Both the position numbers and the translations under genes were made by a program. A stretch of 64,000 bases of DNA, from assembly GCF_009882985.1 (NCBI RefSeq), contig NZ_WTUZ01000010.1, forward strand, positions 186,352-250,351. Direction: 5' to 3'. This document shows positions 1 through 8,000 of the stretch, in pieces. Every line of letters starts with the position of its first letter. The stretch's first letter is position 1. Under the pieces are notes generated by a model, which ran no database searches, was not told the DNA's origin, and was given only the letters and a program-made list of their open reading frames with translations. The stretch is from Paenibacillus silvestris. GTDB lineage: Bacteria; Bacillota; Bacilli; Paenibacillales; NBRC-103111.

Positions 1-86
1 CTCCCCTTGATAGCCGCACAAAGCGCGGAGCTCATGAAGAGCCCCGCGCTCGGGTCATAGATATCATACGGAAGCTGGAACTTCAA
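1..86 (-). CDS. start of an unidentified ORF, cut by the window edge
   Basis: Downstream of the GH43-like gene, a minus-strand frame opens at a TTG (84-86), 5 bases after that gene's stop codon, and stays open to base 1. The peptide begins LKFQLPYDIYDPSAGLFMSS, which looks protein-like, but the family is not recognised. The ribosome binding site is weak (GTGGA about 10 bases upstream). The same DNA contains a 12-bp stem with one G-T pair (22-33 with 39-50, 5-base loop). That stem could instead be the operon's terminator, although only a short T run (TTTG) follows it on the minus strand. Being next in line, it would be one more enzyme of the sugar operon, but this cannot be decided from 86 bases. 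Confidence 0.3.
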   Translation of the reverse strand, partial: MKFQLPYDIYDPSAGLFMSSALCAAIKG

Positions 87-91
87 GCTGC

Positions 92-991
92 TTATTCCAC
101 TAAGTAAGGAATGCCCTCTGCCCAGCCAATTTCTACTTTGGAGAGATACCACGTTTTGCCTCTGTCGTTATTCCCTTGAAAGAACAGATACGTTCGACCA
201 TCCTCATCTTCGAAGAAAAAGGGATGCCCTGATTCACTTTCATTCCAGCTTCCAGGCTGTCCACTCGGAAGAAGGGGTTGCTGGAACATCCGCTCCCACC
301 GAATGCCATCTTGGCTGATTGCACAACCAATTTGTTGAGGCTCATTATTATATGCGCCCGCATAGAACATGTAGAGCTTGCCATCCCGCTTGTGCATCGC
401 AGCAGCCTCAATGCATTTCCCTTCCCAATCCAGCTCCGGTTTCAAAATAGATTCTGTACACCTTTGTGTCCAGGAATCTCTACCGTAATCGGATTCCAGT
501 GGTGCCGTCGCAACGCCCTGCATCTGGATGTCGCCCTTCGGATCGCGTGTGGCGAAGTATAGCCATAATTGATGATCATGCACAAGAACATCCGCATCAA
601 TCGCTCGGCCGTTGTTCCAATCTCCGCTAGGCGCGAAGATCGGATTCGCCTGATTCTTCGTGAATGTCTGACCGTCTTCCGATACAGCGTGACAGATGGC
701 ATCTTTAGGGAAGTTTCCATATGTCTGGTAGAACAAATGAACACGTTCTTGAAGCACAATCGCCCCAGGAGCACAAATACCTTTCGCTTCACACGCTTGT
801 TCTATGGGAACTTCCCCGATTTTGGCCCAATTCTCCAAATCCGTACTCTCCGCTATGCCGATTCCCCAACGACCGTCAATGAATGGACCTCTGGAATAAT
901 ACAACAGATACCTTCCTTGATAACGAACTACCGCGGGATCCTTGGCGTATGGGATACCTGCTGTCAAATCTGCGAATTTCAATGCTTTCAC
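92..991 (-). CDS. GH43/GH32-like five-bladed beta-propeller glycoside hydrolase, cytoplasmic
   Basis: A 299-residue protein with the repeating blade pattern of the GH43/GH32/GH68 propeller superfamily: YLLYYS, GIAESTDLENW, HAVSEDGQTF, WLYFATRD, YMFYAGA, AISQDGIRWER and YLFFQGN. The likely acidic triad is Asp18 (YAKDPAV, base), Asp132 or Asp134 (AIDADVLV, transition-state stabiliser) and Glu195 (CIEAAAM, general acid), the spacing expected of these families. There is no signal peptide, so it probably acts in the cytoplasm on oligosaccharides imported by the adjacent ABC transporter. The start lies 3 bases after the binding-protein stop, so the two are translationally linked. The exact GH family and substrate cannot be read from sequence alone; an arabinosidase, xylosidase or related activity is possible. 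Confidence 0.8.
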   Translation of the reverse strand: MKALKFADLTAGIPYAKDPAVVRYQGRYLLYYSRGPFIDGRWGIGIAESTDLENWAKIGEVPIEQACEAKGICAPGAIVLQERVHLFYQTYGNFPKDAICHAVSEDGQTFTKNQANPIFAPSGDWNNGRAIDADVLVHDHQLWLYFATRDPKGDIQMQGVATAPLESDYGRDSWTQRCTESILKPELDWEGKCIEAAAMHKRDGKLYMFYAGAYNNEPQQIGCAISQDGIRWERMFQQPLLPSGQPGSWNESESGHPFFFEDEDGRTYLFFQGNNDRGKTWYLSKVEIGWAEGIPYLVE

Positions 992-994
992 CCC

Positions 995-2620
995 TTAGTT
1001 TTTGATGAATTTCCACATATCTTTGGCCAAAAATGCCGTATCTTTTTTCTCGTCATACCATTTCAAATAGAACTCTTCTAGCTTCGCTCCCCCTGATTTC
1101 TGCCACATATCTTTGGCATCCGTGAAAGCTTGATCAACACCATAGGATGAACCAGAAACGATCGCTTTACTGTAGAAATCCGAAATCTTGGAAACATTCG
1201 TGTTCACAACTTTGAGGTCCTCTGGCAGTGCCGGCATATGCTCACCATAGGTAATTGGGGCATACTGCACATCAGAGCTTAGATTCGCTTCATTATTTTG
1301 CTTAATAAGCTCGATGAAATCTTTCTGCAGCGGTTGGCTCGCATCGAGTTGACTTGCAACGCTGGCACACGGTTCCATTTCAATCTGCTGAAGCAAAAGC
1401 TGGAAGTCATTATTCCACGAAACTTCTTTGCTGAACTGCTGAATATCTTTAGGTACATAACAGCCATTCGCATTCTTCGCTGAGTCTACCTCTGGTGTAC
1501 CGTAGCGAAGCATTTCCCCTGTTGATTTCGACGCCATGAAATCAATATATTTCATCACAGCTTCCGGGTCTTTCGCTTTCGCATTGACAACTGTTGTCAT
1601 CTGCACCGGATTGTTCACGCCAACGGCGAAACGGCCATAGGAGGATTTCGGCAGCTTAATGGCCTTCACCTCTGCACTAGGTACATTTTTTTTCAGCGGT
1701 TCGTAGTAGGTTGAATAGTTAAGCGGATCTACGGTACGACCGACAAAAATGCCCGTTTTTCCGTTAATCCAATCCTGCAGCGCTTTCTGACCATTTTTAT
1801 CTGTCAAGAAGTCTTTGTCCGCCAGCCCAGCATCAAATAACCGCTTCTTGAACGTTACTGCTGCTTTGGCTCTTTCCCAATCGTGGACGAGCTTGCCGCC
1901 CTCTACAACCCATGAGACATCCTGGAACATGGTGCTAATTGAACCGCCCGTTTCACCGCTAAGCGCAATCCCGTAGGTATCCTTTTGACCATTGCCATCC
2001 GGGTCATTCTCAGTAAATGCTTGAGCTACTTTAAACAAGTCCTCTACGGTTTCCGGCTCTTTCAATCCCAGCTTCTTTAACCAGTCCTCACGAATGAACA
2101 AAGCCTGGAAGCCGGTTAATTTCTGTACACGCCCGAATTCGTACTGTTTGCCGTCTGATTTCGTACTGGCTTTCTTAAGTTCCGGGTATTTCTGCATTAA
2201 ATCCTTATACGTCGTACTGTATTTCTGAATCAATTCATCAACTGGCATAATCTGTTTCTGCTGAACAAGTTGATCCCTGAAGTTCGCGTCAAATTCTTCG
2301 ATAACGTCAGGGGCATTGCCGGATGCGAACAAAATGTTCAGCTTCTGAACAGATTCGCCTCGTGGAATCGGCACATATTTAGCTGTTGCCGGCCCTGTTT
2401 CATTCAACCATTTCGTCCATCGATTGTTGTCGATCGTCCCCATCCCTTGCGGAATGTTGCCACGGTCATAAATGGTTACAGAAATGTTCCCTTTCTTCTG
2501 GGTCGCTGCTGGAGTTTCCCCTTCTTTCTTGCTGCTGTTATTCGAACATGCAACCAGTAGACATCCACAAGCTAATGTCAAAGTGGCCGTCGTTACTGCT
2601 CTTTTTTTCCAAGTTTTCAT
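995..2620 (-). CDS. LplA-type carbohydrate ABC transporter substrate-binding lipoprotein
   Basis: Extracellular solute-binding protein of the large (about 540 aa) LplA/YtcQ type found in Paenibacillaceae. It has a positively charged N-terminus, a hydrophobic core and a lipobox LVAC, after which Cys becomes the lipidated residue. The mature domain has family features such as SVTIYDRGNIP, LFASGNAPDV, REDWLKKLG and DPDGNGQKDTYG. The start was placed at ATG 2620 because GAGGGG lies 10 bases upstream; an upstream in-frame ATG (2629) directly abuts the same site and is too close. It precedes the GH43-like gene and follows its two permeases in one minus-strand operon. Close paralogue of the protein at 18733-20406. 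Confidence 0.9.
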   Translation of the reverse strand: MKTWKKRAVTTATLTLACGCLLVACSNNSSKKEGETPAATQKKGNISVTIYDRGNIPQGMGTIDNNRWTKWLNETGPATAKYVPIPRGESVQKLNILFASGNAPDVIEEFDANFRDQLVQQKQIMPVDELIQKYSTTYKDLMQKYPELKKASTKSDGKQYEFGRVQKLTGFQALFIREDWLKKLGLKEPETVEDLFKVAQAFTENDPDGNGQKDTYGIALSGETGGSISTMFQDVSWVVEGGKLVHDWERAKAAVTFKKRLFDAGLADKDFLTDKNGQKALQDWINGKTGIFVGRTVDPLNYSTYYEPLKKNVPSAEVKAIKLPKSSYGRFAVGVNNPVQMTTVVNAKAKDPEAVMKYIDFMASKSTGEMLRYGTPEVDSAKNANGCYVPKDIQQFSKEVSWNNDFQLLLQQIEMEPCASVASQLDASQPLQKDFIELIKQNNEANLSSDVQYAPITYGEHMPALPEDLKVVNTNVSKISDFYSKAIVSGSSYGVDQAFTDAKDMWQKSGGAKLEEFYLKWYDEKKDTAFLAKDMWKFIKN

Positions 2621-2650
2621 TGCCCCCATACCCCTCTGCGTGAAATTGAA

Positions 2651-3526
2651 TTATCCTTTAATGGCACCAATCATAACGCCTTTCACAAAATGCTTTTGCA
2701 AGAACGGATACACGATCATTATCGGCACTACCATGACAATGATCGCAGCCGAATTGATTTCTTCCGGTGTCAGCCGAATTTGATCCGCTGCATCTGAACT
2801 GTTCATTTGGGCAAGCATCGTCTGACTCTGAATCATTTGTTGAACCAATACCGATAAATTGTATTTCGTTGTTTCATTCATATAAATCAGGACATTAAAG
2901 AAAGAATTCCAGTAACCCACCCCATAGAATAGCGCGAGGGTCGTCAAAACGGGCATGGACAGCGGAAGCACAATTTTGGTTAAATACTTCCAATCTCCGC
3001 ATCCGTCTATGCGTGCTGCGTCATCGAGCTCACTCGGGATATTTTCCATGAAAGATCTGAGTACTAACAGGTTAAAGGTACTGACCAATCCTGGGAGCCA
3101 GAGCGCCCAATACGTATTTAGTAAACCTAACTCTTTGACTGTTAGATACGTAGGAATGAGTCCTCCGCCAAAAAGCAGCGTAAACACAATTGCAAACGTA
3201 TACAATTTGCGTCCATAAAAATAGGTGCGTGTTAGCGGATAGGCTGCCAGAATCGTGAATGCCATGCTGAGCACGACCCCGACACCTGTTATCTGAACAC
3301 TGTTGAGAAAAGCGTGCACAATCGGTGTTCCCATGAACAATTGTTTGTATGACTGCAAAGAGAAGCCAATCGGGTATAAGGAAACCCACCCGGAAGCAAC
3401 CGCATGCGTATCACTGATTGATAAAGAAACGATATGGATCAATGGAAACAAGCACGCAAGGGCTGCGATCGTCAGGCATACATAAAATACGAAGACCATG
3501 CTCCGTTCACTTGCAGATAATTGCAT
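2651..3526 (-). CDS. LplC/YtcP-type carbohydrate ABC transporter permease (MalG class)
   Basis: Inner-membrane permease of the CUT1 family, 291 residues with about six hydrophobic helices. The cytoplasmic EAA loop is visible as DDAARIDGCGDWKYLTKIVLPLSMP, which docks on the shared ATPase (an MsmX-type ATPase, not encoded here). The C-terminus KHFVKGVMIGAIKG is typical of this subfamily and nearly identical to that of the paralogue at 17817-18692. GGAGG lies 6 bases before the ATG. It lies 12 bases after the LplB-type permease stop and 30 bases before the binding-protein start, so it is in the same operon. Confidence 0.93.
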   Translation of the reverse strand: MQLSASERSMVFVFYVCLTIAALACLFPLIHIVSLSISDTHAVASGWVSLYPIGFSLQSYKQLFMGTPIVHAFLNSVQITGVGVVLSMAFTILAAYPLTRTYFYGRKLYTFAIVFTLLFGGGLIPTYLTVKELGLLNTYWALWLPGLVSTFNLLVLRSFMENIPSELDDAARIDGCGDWKYLTKIVLPLSMPVLTTLALFYGVGYWNSFFNVLIYMNETTKYNLSVLVQQMIQSQTMLAQMNSSDAADQIRLTPEEINSAAIIVMVVPIMIVYPFLQKHFVKGVMIGAIKG

Positions 3527-3538
3527 GATAAGCCTCCT

Positions 3539-4438
3539 TCACCATAATCCATTGCCGAATTTGCGTGCAATCCGGTTGGTGATGACGACAAGAATCAGAC
3601 TGACGAAGGACTCGAACAAGCCAATAGCCGCCGATAAACTAAACTGAGAACCCATTAAACCAATCTTGTAAATGTACGTGGAGATCACTTCCGAAATATT
3701 GGAAACCGTGGAGTTCTGCAGCATAAAGACCTGGTCAAAGCCAACCTCCATAACGCGTCCCATAGCTAAGATAAACATTAAAACGACAGTTGAGCTTATA
3801 CCTGGCAGTGTCACATGCCAAATCTGCTTCCATTTGTTCGCCCCGTCCAAGCTTGCAGCTTCATATAAGGTTGCATCGATGGAGCTGAGTGCTGCTAAAT
3901 ACACAATGGCGCTGAAGCCGGCTTCCTTCCAAATGCCAGATCCTACAAAAATCGAAAGCCATGACCCTTCATGATACATAAACGCGTAGGATTCTCCAAA
4001 GAGATACTTCCATAAGACGTTAATCGTTCCGGCTTGCTGAGAAAACACCGTAACGATAATCCCGGCGACAATAATCCATGAAAAGAAATGAGGCAAGAAA
4101 ATAAGCGTCTGTACGATCTTTTTAAACCACATCGCCCTAACTTCATTGAGCATGATAGCTAATAGGATGGGAAATGGGAAGCCGATGAAAATCGCTAATA
4201 AACTTAGCAAGAGCGTGTTTCTAATGATCTGAATGGTAGCTGGCGTGCTGAATAACACACGGAAGTTCTCAAGCCCCACCCAAGGACTGTGCAAAATACC
4301 ATCGCCAAAATTGTAATGTTTAAAAGCCATAATACTTCCAAACATAGGCACATATTTGAAGGTAATAAAAAAAACAATAATCGGCGCAAACATGAGATAT
4401 AACGGAATATTGCGTCTCCAGATGGCGCTGCGAATCAG
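3539..4438 (-). CDS. LplB/YteP-type carbohydrate ABC transporter permease; probable CTG start
   Basis: First gene of the operon and partner of the LplC-type permease. It has about six membrane helices, the typical opening PLYLMFAPIIVFFITFKYVP, and the EAA loop YEAASLDGANKWKQIWHVTLPG. The longest ORF begins at GTG 4495 with no ribosome binding site, and the predicted promoter (4502-4531) would start the RNA near 4495. A strong AAGGAGG is present inside the ORF at 4444-4450, followed 5 bases later by in-frame CTG 4436-4438 (and ATT 4433-4435). A start there gives MIRSAIWRRN before the first helix, so I place the start at CTG. No ATPase gene is in the operon, as is usual for this subfamily. Confidence 0.88.
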   Translation of the reverse strand: MIRSAIWRRNIPLYLMFAPIIVFFITFKYVPMFGSIMAFKHYNFGDGILHSPWVGLENFRVLFSTPATIQIIRNTLLLSLLAIFIGFPFPILLAIMLNEVRAMWFKKIVQTLIFLPHFFSWIIVAGIIVTVFSQQAGTINVLWKYLFGESYAFMYHEGSWLSIFVGSGIWKEAGFSAIVYLAALSSIDATLYEAASLDGANKWKQIWHVTLPGISSTVVLMFILAMGRVMEVGFDQVFMLQNSTVSNISEVISTYIYKIGLMGSQFSLSAAIGLFESFVSLILVVITNRIARKFGNGLW

Positions 4439-4501
4439 GCTCACCTCCTTCTTTCTTGATGCCCCAGTATCACCTGCAGGTACTTTCCTGAGCACTCTTA
4501 C

Positions 4502-4531
4502 ACTATACGTTAACGCTCAATGAAGCATCAA
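4502..4531 (-). promoter_or_regulatory. sigma-A-like promoter of the left sugar operon
   Basis: On the minus strand TTGATG (4526-4531) and TATAGT (4502-4507) are separated by 18 bases. Transcription would begin near 4495, upstream of the operon at 4438-92. This also argues that the GTG at 4495 is not the true start of the LplB-type gene. Confidence 0.5.
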
Positions 4532-4572
4532 TTTGCATTTTTCCTCGATAAACAAAAGTGTTATTTAGACGT

Positions 4573-4604
4573 AAAAACCGCCCTTCTAGGCATGAAGGGC
4601 GGTT
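4573..4604 (-). terminator. rho-independent terminator of the AraC-type regulator gene
   Basis: A perfect 11-bp stem (4576-4586 with 4594-4604) with a 7-base loop is followed on the minus strand by TTTAC, making a five-T run with the end of the stem. It lies 45 bases after the regulator's stop codon and separates it from the sugar operon promoter. Confidence 0.85.
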
Positions 4605-4648
4605 CCACTCAATAGGCAATAAACAATTTTCCCCGATAATCATGTTTG

Positions 4649-6889
4649 TCAATGGGCCTGATTCAGCTTGCGGAACTCGCCTGGAGTAACCCCTTCGCTT
4701 TTCTTAAAGGTCCGAATGAACGAAATGACCTGAAGATACCCCACATGCTCAGCGATGGACTGGACAGAATCGGCAGTATGAATCAGCCTGCGTTTGGCCT
4801 CCTCGACCCTGATGTGAATCAGGTAATCGACGAAGCGCTCACCAGTCTCCGCCTTGAACAACTTGCTCAGCACACGGGAAGGCAGCTCGAATTTCTCGCT
4901 TAAATAATGGAGGGACAAATCCGGATTACTATAGGCTTCTAGCAGATAGGACTTAATCTCACTGATCACCCGGTGATAATCTTGCGTATTTTGCCATTGC
5001 TGCATAGATGCAACTAGCTCATTAAGATAAGTGATCAGGCCCTCCTGAATCTCATCGATGAGATCGCAGTGCGTCAATGCAGACATCACCTCTGCTGAAA
5101 GCTGCAGCGACTTGTTGCCTTCTCCTCGATCTGGCATATCCTGCTTCAATTTCTCGAGTTCATCAAAGATGTATTGTATGACATCGAGCACTTTCTCCCT
5201 TGGAAATTGATCATTTTTCATCTCCGCAAACATGTCATCAAGAACGGCTCGCCAGCCCGGCTCCGCTGCTCTGACCGCTTTCACCAAAGACTTTACCAAT
5301 TGCAACTGTCGGTACAAATCACCGCGAGCATGCTGCTGGGACTCTCTGGCATAGTAAATATTATTATAACCATGAACGGTCCGGAATTGCCCGGCTCTCA
5401 GCGCATCTTGGTACGAATGGCTGATCTCCTCTGCGTCATTCGCTTCCGTCCCCACATAAATAGATGCCGTAAACTGTAAATTCAATGAAACCCAACTTTT
5501 CACAGCTTGAGCGATTGCATCAATGGAGGAATAGGACTGATCCGGATGGACGTATAGGATTGCAACCAACTGGTCCGCTTCCTTCCACTCGAACCAAATT
5601 GGCACCTGCTCAGCTTGCGCTATTTCTTGTATCACCCCATGAATCACAAACTTTAACAGCTTCTGATCCCTAATGGAGTAGCTGCTGCGAAAATCTTGAT
5701 AATTATCGATTTCGACAATCATAACGATGGACGACTCAAATGTCTCAGGGAGCTTCAATTGATCAGCCTCTAACATCCATTCGTCGGGACTCAAAGAGAA
5801 ATTTCCTTCCAGAAGCTCATAGAACCAATATTTTTTGCGAATCGATAGATCCTCTTGATATCTCTTTTCGTACTGATGTGAATTTTCCACTAAATTATCC
5901 AGGGCAGAAGATATGAACTGAAATTCGTCATGCGCCGTTTTTCTGCCCATCGACAAGCTTCTCTTTAGCGTATAACGATCAATCCGTATCATGATTTCTT
6001 CAATCGGCTTATAGTTTCTATGAGTAATGTACGTTAAAAATAAAATACCGAGAAGCATCAACCCGAGAACAGGCAGCATCCACGCTTCAAAAAAGACAGA
6101 AAGCAAGCTCGCCTGCTCTAACGGAGGTACTTTGACCTCAAGTGTCCACCCCGTATAGGGAGATTCCACGCTGCTAGTGCCCCAGGTATCCGACTTCGTA
6201 TTTTTTCCTGGCGTATTCCGTTCGAAGAACGAAGCACCATCCGCCCCCGCTAAATGAATGGAGTCGGCGGCGTTCGCCTTAATCGTCTGCAGCATGCTAT
6301 TCAGGGAACCTACTTGAATATTAATGACGACTACACCGCTCGGTATAGATGAAGTAATCGGAATTTGCTTAGCGAGTGAGACCACTTGACCTGGACGTGC
6401 TTCGCCGAGGAACTGATTGTAACTGCGTGGGGACGTCCACTTGCTGCCCAGAGTACCTTGAAAGGCTTTCTCCACAAAATCGGCATCCGCAAATTGATTG
6501 AGCTTAAACATGGAATTATCTGTAATCACTTCATTATTTTCTTTATTATATACGTACACGTCTCCAGCAAAGGGAAACAGTGTTTTCAGTTCGTTTAACC
6601 TCTGCGTAATTTCATAAGCAGCGAATGGTGACGTTGGTTCATGCGAATTATAATAATTTCTAATCCACTCATCGGTCAACATTTGTTGAACGATATAATT
6701 TTCAATGGTTTGAAACGAGGAATCCACAACATTCATCACATGTGCGGTAAAAACATCGTTCGTATTTTGAATCCGTTCTCTTGTTTCTACGTTCCATCTG
6801 TAATAAAACGCCATGCTGAGAATCAATACGACAAAAACGAAAAACGGCATGTACGATAACAGCAGACGGTAAAACCACTTTCTTTGCAT
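4649..6889 (-). CDS. membrane-anchored AraC-family transcriptional regulator with extracellular sensor domain
   Basis: A 746-residue protein with membrane helix 1 near residues 11-31, an extracellular Cache-like sensor to about residue 285, helix 2 near 290-312 (MLPVLGLMLLGILFLTYITH), a cytoplasmic linker, and a C-terminal AraC/XylS double helix-turn-helix over the last 100 residues. The second HTH has the family signature (SIAEHVGYLQVISFIRTFKKSEGVTPGEFRK). Such proteins, common in Paenibacillus, control the neighbouring LplABC-type operon, probably in response to sugar or loaded binding protein. The start was moved to ATG 6889 because GGGGGAAG lies just upstream; the longer frame to TTG 6967 adds 26 unlikely residues. 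Paralogue of the protein at 14367-16598. Confidence 0.9.
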   Translation of the reverse strand: MQRKWFYRLLLSYMPFFVFVVLILSMAFYYRWNVETRERIQNTNDVFTAHVMNVVDSSFQTIENYIVQQMLTDEWIRNYYNSHEPTSPFAAYEITQRLNELKTLFPFAGDVYVYNKENNEVITDNSMFKLNQFADADFVEKAFQGTLGSKWTSPRSYNQFLGEARPGQVVSLAKQIPITSSIPSGVVVINIQVGSLNSMLQTIKANAADSIHLAGADGASFFERNTPGKNTKSDTWGTSSVESPYTGWTLEVKVPPLEQASLLSVFFEAWMLPVLGLMLLGILFLTYITHRNYKPIEEIMIRIDRYTLKRSLSMGRKTAHDEFQFISSALDNLVENSHQYEKRYQEDLSIRKKYWFYELLEGNFSLSPDEWMLEADQLKLPETFESSIVMIVEIDNYQDFRSSYSIRDQKLLKFVIHGVIQEIAQAEQVPIWFEWKEADQLVAILYVHPDQSYSSIDAIAQAVKSWVSLNLQFTASIYVGTEANDAEEISHSYQDALRAGQFRTVHGYNNIYYARESQQHARGDLYRQLQLVKSLVKAVRAAEPGWRAVLDDMFAEMKNDQFPREKVLDVIQYIFDELEKLKQDMPDRGEGNKSLQLSAEVMSALTHCDLIDEIQEGLITYLNELVASMQQWQNTQDYHRVISEIKSYLLEAYSNPDLSLHYLSEKFELPSRVLSKLFKAETGERFVDYLIHIRVEEAKRRLIHTADSVQSIAEHVGYLQVISFIRTFKKSEGVTPGEFRKLNQAH

Positions 6890-6974
6890 GGTCTTCCCCC
6901 TATAGCGGCAGTTAGAGTAACTTATAGCTAAAATAAATTCTCCATAAGTTACATAAACTCCTTCCAAGAAAGAC

Positions 6975-7685
6975 TTACTTAAACAAATAGACCACTTGGC
7001 TTGGTAACTCTAGACAATTTAATTGCCCTCCGTAAACGGCACCACCATCAATACCGATAATCCGATTCACACCAAAGTAAACATGAAAGTTGTCTGAATC
7101 GCCATGCAGCGTATCTGTGGATGAGTGGCCGAAGATCACGATTTTTTTGCCGGAATATCCCTTATGAAATTCTTCTCGAATCCACATTAATGTATGCGGG
7201 TCCGTTTCAGAAACAGGAGTTCCTGGCTGTACACCGGCATGCACAAAGATATACTCATCCGTTTCAATATAGTGCTGAAGATTCGTTATGAATGCCAAGT
7301 GCTGCGTTAGAATTTCCGATTGCAGCGTTGGTTTTATGAACGCTTCTGCCTGCTCATCGACTGCGAAATCAGCTTCAGTAAACCCATAGCTTCTAAGCGT
7401 CATATCGCCGCCGTTAATTTGTGCCCAACGCTTCCAAGCGCGCTCTTCCTGCGTCGTTAATGCTTTAATCATTAAATCCTCGTGATTGCCTTTGAGAACG
7501 AGCGCTCCTGCTTCTTGTAAAGTGATCACCTTATCTAGGACTCCCCTTGCATTCGGACCACGATCCACATAATCACCAAGTAGAATCAGTTGATCGTTTT
7601 CGGGATGATACCCCGCCGTTTCCAGTAAACCTTCGAATTTCTCGAGCTCCCCATGAATATCGCTAATGACAAGCATTCTTTTCAT
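6975..7685 (-). CDS. metallophosphoesterase, PrpE/ApaH-like serine/threonine protein phosphatase
   Basis: A 236-residue calcineurin-like phosphoesterase with all metal-binding motifs in order: SDIHG (residues 8-12), GDYVDRG, KGNHED, and a late H in VHAGVQPGTP and GHSST. The family hydrolyses phosphoserine/threonine or diadenosine polyphosphates using two metal ions; the order and spacing fit small bacterial PPP-type enzymes. The start was set at ATG 7685, which follows GGGGGAG and lies downstream of a well-formed promoter (7722-7750). The longest frame would begin upstream of that promoter. It is probably a single-gene unit. Confidence in the fold is high; the substrate is unknown. Confidence 0.88.
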   Translation of the reverse strand: MKRMLVISDIHGELEKFEGLLETAGYHPENDQLILLGDYVDRGPNARGVLDKVITLQEAGALVLKGNHEDLMIKALTTQEERAWKRWAQINGGDMTLRSYGFTEADFAVDEQAEAFIKPTLQSEILTQHLAFITNLQHYIETDEYIFVHAGVQPGTPVSETDPHTLMWIREEFHKGYSGKKIVIFGHSSTDTLHGDSDNFHVYFGVNRIIGIDGGAVYGGQLNCLELPSQVVYLFK

Positions 7686-7721
7686 CTCGTTCTCCCCCTG
7701 GTGTCTGGTTTCAATTTTACT

Positions 7722-7750
7722 AGTATAAAATGAAAATTTCCTATCTGCAA
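7722..7750 (-). promoter_or_regulatory. sigma-A promoter of the phosphatase gene
   Basis: TTGCAG (7745-7750) and TATACT (7722-7727) are 17 bases apart on the minus strand, ideal spacing. RNA would begin near 7715, 30 bases before the chosen ATG. Confidence 0.65.
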
Positions 7751-7849
7751 TTAGCTTAGCATCAAATGGCAAGCCCTACGGTTTACCGGGCGCAGCACAA
7801 ATAGACCACAAAAAAGGTTGATTCAGCCTAATGTTTTGGTTGAAATCGC

Positions 7850-7879
7850 TTACAAATTACTCGTCTATCTAACTATACT
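7850..7879 (+). promoter_or_regulatory. probable promoter of the SLH-protein gene
   Basis: TTACAA (7850-7855), an 18-base spacer and TATACT (7874-7879) lie about 120 bases before the SLH gene. Apart from this and the phosphatase promoter, the 315-base gap 7686-8000 shows nothing recognisable; the leader of about 115 bases is long but contains no clear hairpin. Confidence 0.5.
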
Positions 7880-8000
7880 TTTAACGTAAGCTTGTAAGTA
7901 CAAGAAGAAAGGGGCGGATTGGATCCTGTACCAAGAACGAATTGTTTCAGTTAAACGTTCTGCAATCGTATTGAAATTATGGGATAAGAAGGTGTTGTGA

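Noticed and set aside
6890-6967. N-terminal extension of the left AraC-type regulator to TTG 6967
   Set aside because: The extension lacks similarity to the paralogue, whose N-terminus aligns with the ATG at 6889, and that ATG has a GGGGGAAG site.
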